From: Microbacterium helvum | Lineage (GTDB): Bacteria; Actinomycetota; Actinomycetes; Actinomycetales; Microbacteriaceae | DNA: 64,000 nucleotides | Assembly: GCF_014779795.1 (NCBI RefSeq) | Contig: NZ_JACXZS010000012.1 | Span: forward strand, 1 to 64,000 | Reading direction: 5' to 3' | Shown: piece by piece, positions 62,577-64,000 of the stretch | Layout of the letters: each line of letters starts with the position of its first letter | Position numbering within the stretch: position 1 is the first letter of the stretch | Translations under genes and position numbers: made by a program | Notes under the pieces: generated by a model | Database searches by the model: none | Told to the model about the DNA's origin: nothing | The model's input: only the letters and a program-made list of their open reading frames with translations

Positions 62577-62609
62577 CTCGCCGGCCCTCGCGCGGCTAGC
62601 GTGGAGGGC

Positions 62610-63395
62610 ATGACGACCAGACGTGCAGTGGTGACCGGGGCGAGCTCGGGGATCGGCGAGGCGGCAGCGCGCGCGTTGCGCGCGAGCGGCTGGGACGTGG
62701 TGGCAGTGGCGCGGCGCGCCGACCGGCTCGCCGCGCTCGAGGCCGAGACCGGCGCCGTCGCGTTCGCGGCCGACCTCACCGCGGACGCCGACATCGCGGC
62801 GCTCGCCGAGTTCCTGGCGGGATCGGGCGCCGTCCACGCCCTCGTCCACGTCGCCGGCGGCGCGCGCGGCACCGACAGGGTCGAGGACGGCCGCGTCGAG
62901 GACTGGCGCTGGATGTTCGAGGCCAACGTGCTCTCGGCGCAGCGCCTCGTCGCTGCACTTCTGCCGCAGCTGCGGCGGGCGGCCGCTGCCGACGGTCACG
63001 CCGACACGCTGTTCGTCACCTCCACGGCCGCACAGGCCGCGTACGCGGGCGGCGCTGGCTACAACGCCGCGAAGGCGGGGGAGTCGATGCTCGCCCACGC
63101 GCTGCGGCTGGAGCTCAACGGCGAGCCGATCCGCGTGATCGAGGTCGCCCCGGGCATGGTGTACACGCCCGAGTTCGCGCTCAACCGCCTCGGCGGCGAC
63201 AGCGCGGCCGCGAGCCGCGTGTACGAGGGCGTCGAGAACCCGCTGACCGGCGAGGATGTGGCCGACGTCATCGCGTACGCCCTCAACGCCCCGGGGCACG
63301 TGAACCTCGACCTCATCACGATGCGACCCGTCGCGCAGTCCGCGCACTTCCTGCTCGCGCGCGGCGAGCTGCGCCCCCGACTCGACGAGGACTGA
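62610..63395 (+). CDS. Short-chain dehydrogenase/reductase (YdfG-like)
   Basis: A 261-residue SDR enzyme. NAD(P)-binding TGASSGIG (9-16), NVAGG-like VHVAGGARG, Ser138, and catalytic Tyr151-x3-Lys155 (YNAAK). PGMVYTPEF and the VADVIAYALNAPGHVNLDLITMRP end resemble YdfG-type 3-hydroxy acid dehydrogenases. The Arg pair after the first strand (VARRADRL) favours NADP. ATG 62610 has TAGCGT (62597-62602) 7 nt upstream, likely leaderless. Three bases separate its stop from ung. Confidence 0.92.
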   Translation: MTTRRAVVTGASSGIGEAAARALRASGWDVVAVARRADRLAALEAETGAVAFAADLTADADIAALAEFLAGSGAVHALVHVAGGARGTDRVEDGRVEDWRWMFEANVLSAQRLVAALLPQLRRAAAADGHADTLFVTSTAAQAAYAGGAGYNAAKAGESMLAHALRLELNGEPIRVIEVAPGMVYTPEFALNRLGGDSAAASRVYEGVENPLTGEDVADVIAYALNAPGHVNLDLITMRPVAQSAHFLLARGELRPRLDED

Positions 63396-63398
63396 TCG

Positions 63399-64000
63399 AT
63401 GGCGATGACGCTGGCCGAGCTGGCCGAGGCCGGCCTCATGGATCCGGGGTGGTCGACCGCGCTCGAGCCCGTCGGGCCCGACATCGCGGCACTCGGCGAA
63501 CGGCTGCGCGGCGAGGTCGCCGCGGGCCGGCACTACCTTCCGGCAGGGGACCGCGTCCTGCGCGCCTTCCAACGGCCGCTGAGCGACGTCAAAGTGCTGA
63601 TCGTCGGGCAGGACCCCTATCCGACGCCCGGGCACCCGATCGGACTGTCGTTCGCGGTGGACGCGCACGTGCGTCCGCTGCCGCGCAGCCTGTCGAACAT
63701 CTACCAGGAGCTCGAGGCCGACCTCGGCATCCCCCGCGCACCGCACGGCGACCTGACGGCGTGGAGCGATCAGGGCGTCATGCTGCTGAACCGCGTGCTG
63801 ACGGTCGCGCCCGGGGCCCCGGCATCCCATCGCGGCTGGGGGTGGGAGAAGGTCACCGAGCACGCGATCCGCACCCTCGTCGCGCGCGACCGTCCGCTGG
63901 TCGCGATCCTGTGGGGGAGGGATGCCGCGAACCTGCGTCCGCTGCTCGGCCGGACGCCGATCATCGAGTCGGCGCATCCGTCGCCGCTGTCGGCCAGCCG
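63399..64000 (+). CDS. ung: Uracil-DNA glycosylase (partial, 3' end outside the window)
   Basis: About 200 residues of a family 1 uracil-DNA glycosylase, which excises uracil from DNA. The water-activating Asp72 is in VGQDPYPTPGHPIGLSF; GVMLLNRVLTV and HPSPLS (193-198) are the uracil- and DNA-binding motifs. The frame runs open off the right edge, with only about the last 20-25 residues missing by family length. ATG 63399 lies 3 bp after the SDR stop, so they share a transcript; an ATG two codons later is also possible. Confidence 0.95.
   Translation, partial: MAMTLAELAEAGLMDPGWSTALEPVGPDIAALGERLRGEVAAGRHYLPAGDRVLRAFQRPLSDVKVLIVGQDPYPTPGHPIGLSFAVDAHVRPLPRSLSNIYQELEADLGIPRAPHGDLTAWSDQGVMLLNRVLTVAPGAPASHRGWGWEKVTEHAIRTLVARDRPLVAILWGRDAANLRPLLGRTPIIESAHPSPLSAS

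Noticed and set aside
62447..62609. SAM riboswitch upstream of metY
   Set aside because: I could not find the conserved SAM-I/IV or SAM-II core in the leader. The visible signals are DNA palindromes around the promoter.

Overview
The window is a piece of a high-GC actinobacterial chromosome. It most resembles Microbacteriaceae (Microbacterium or a close relative). The evidence is GC-rich third codon positions, a WhiB protein, a mycothiol-type sigma/anti-sigma pair, the actinobacterial fused E2-E1 oxoglutarate enzyme (Kgd/OdhA), a GuaB1-type CBS protein, and many start codons that appear leaderless. I see no rRNA, tRNA, CRISPR array, phage or intact insertion sequence. Genes are dense and mostly housekeeping; accessory features cluster near 46-49 kb and 55-58 kb.

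Layout. 0-6 kb: the end of an MFS transporter, a TetR regulator divergent from a small membrane protein with a double palindrome between them, a coiled-coil protein, and a DEAD-box helicase. 6-13 kb: a six-gene minus-strand operon holding a tripartite MacAB-like exporter (adaptor, ATPase, permease), a PadR regulator, and a second ATPase/FtsX-type permease pair. An AT-rich palindromic operator precedes it. 13-16 kb: a membrane-anchored endoglycoceramidase-like GH5 hydrolase. 16-31 kb: a core block with secA, an alaA-like aminotransferase, an Rv3235-family protein, a SAF/MinD-like pair, pdtaS, whiB1, bcp, rsgA, aroA, sigH-like and rshA-like genes. Its gene set matches the Mycobacterium tuberculosis Rv3219-Rv3240c neighbourhood. 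31-34 kb: a large ATP-binding LuxR regulator with a DUF4242 protein and a small unknown. 34-38.6 kb: a glycerolipid group (lipid kinase, alkyl-DHAP synthase-like flavoprotein, GlpD). 38.7-46 kb: a secreted protein, a YjeH-like amino-acid exporter, kgd, and guaB1.

46.2-49.4 kb is the most unusual stretch. An AbiEi-like/nuclease-fold gene is bracketed by two arrays of the same 51-bp-period repeat, each closed by an inverted arm, with further minisatellites alongside. This stretch and a luciferase-like oxidoreductase separate guaB1 from the two CNNM/CorC membrane proteins that usually neighbour it. 52-55.5 kb: an old yellow enzyme, NnrD, a GT87-like membrane protein and a thiamine-binding protein. 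55.5-58 kb: a HipBA-type toxin-antitoxin module preceded by three perfect 19-bp repeats at 28-bp spacing and overlapping a NUDIX gene. 58-64 kb: an animal-type haem peroxidase, metX and metY, an SDR enzyme, and the start of ung.

Recurring signals. Minus-10 hexamers sit 5-8 nt before many start codons, which suggests leaderless mRNAs. The heptamer GGATGCC/GGCATCC is strongly over-represented and forms the arms of many terminator-like hairpins. Long, locus-specific inverted repeats lie mostly between convergent genes.
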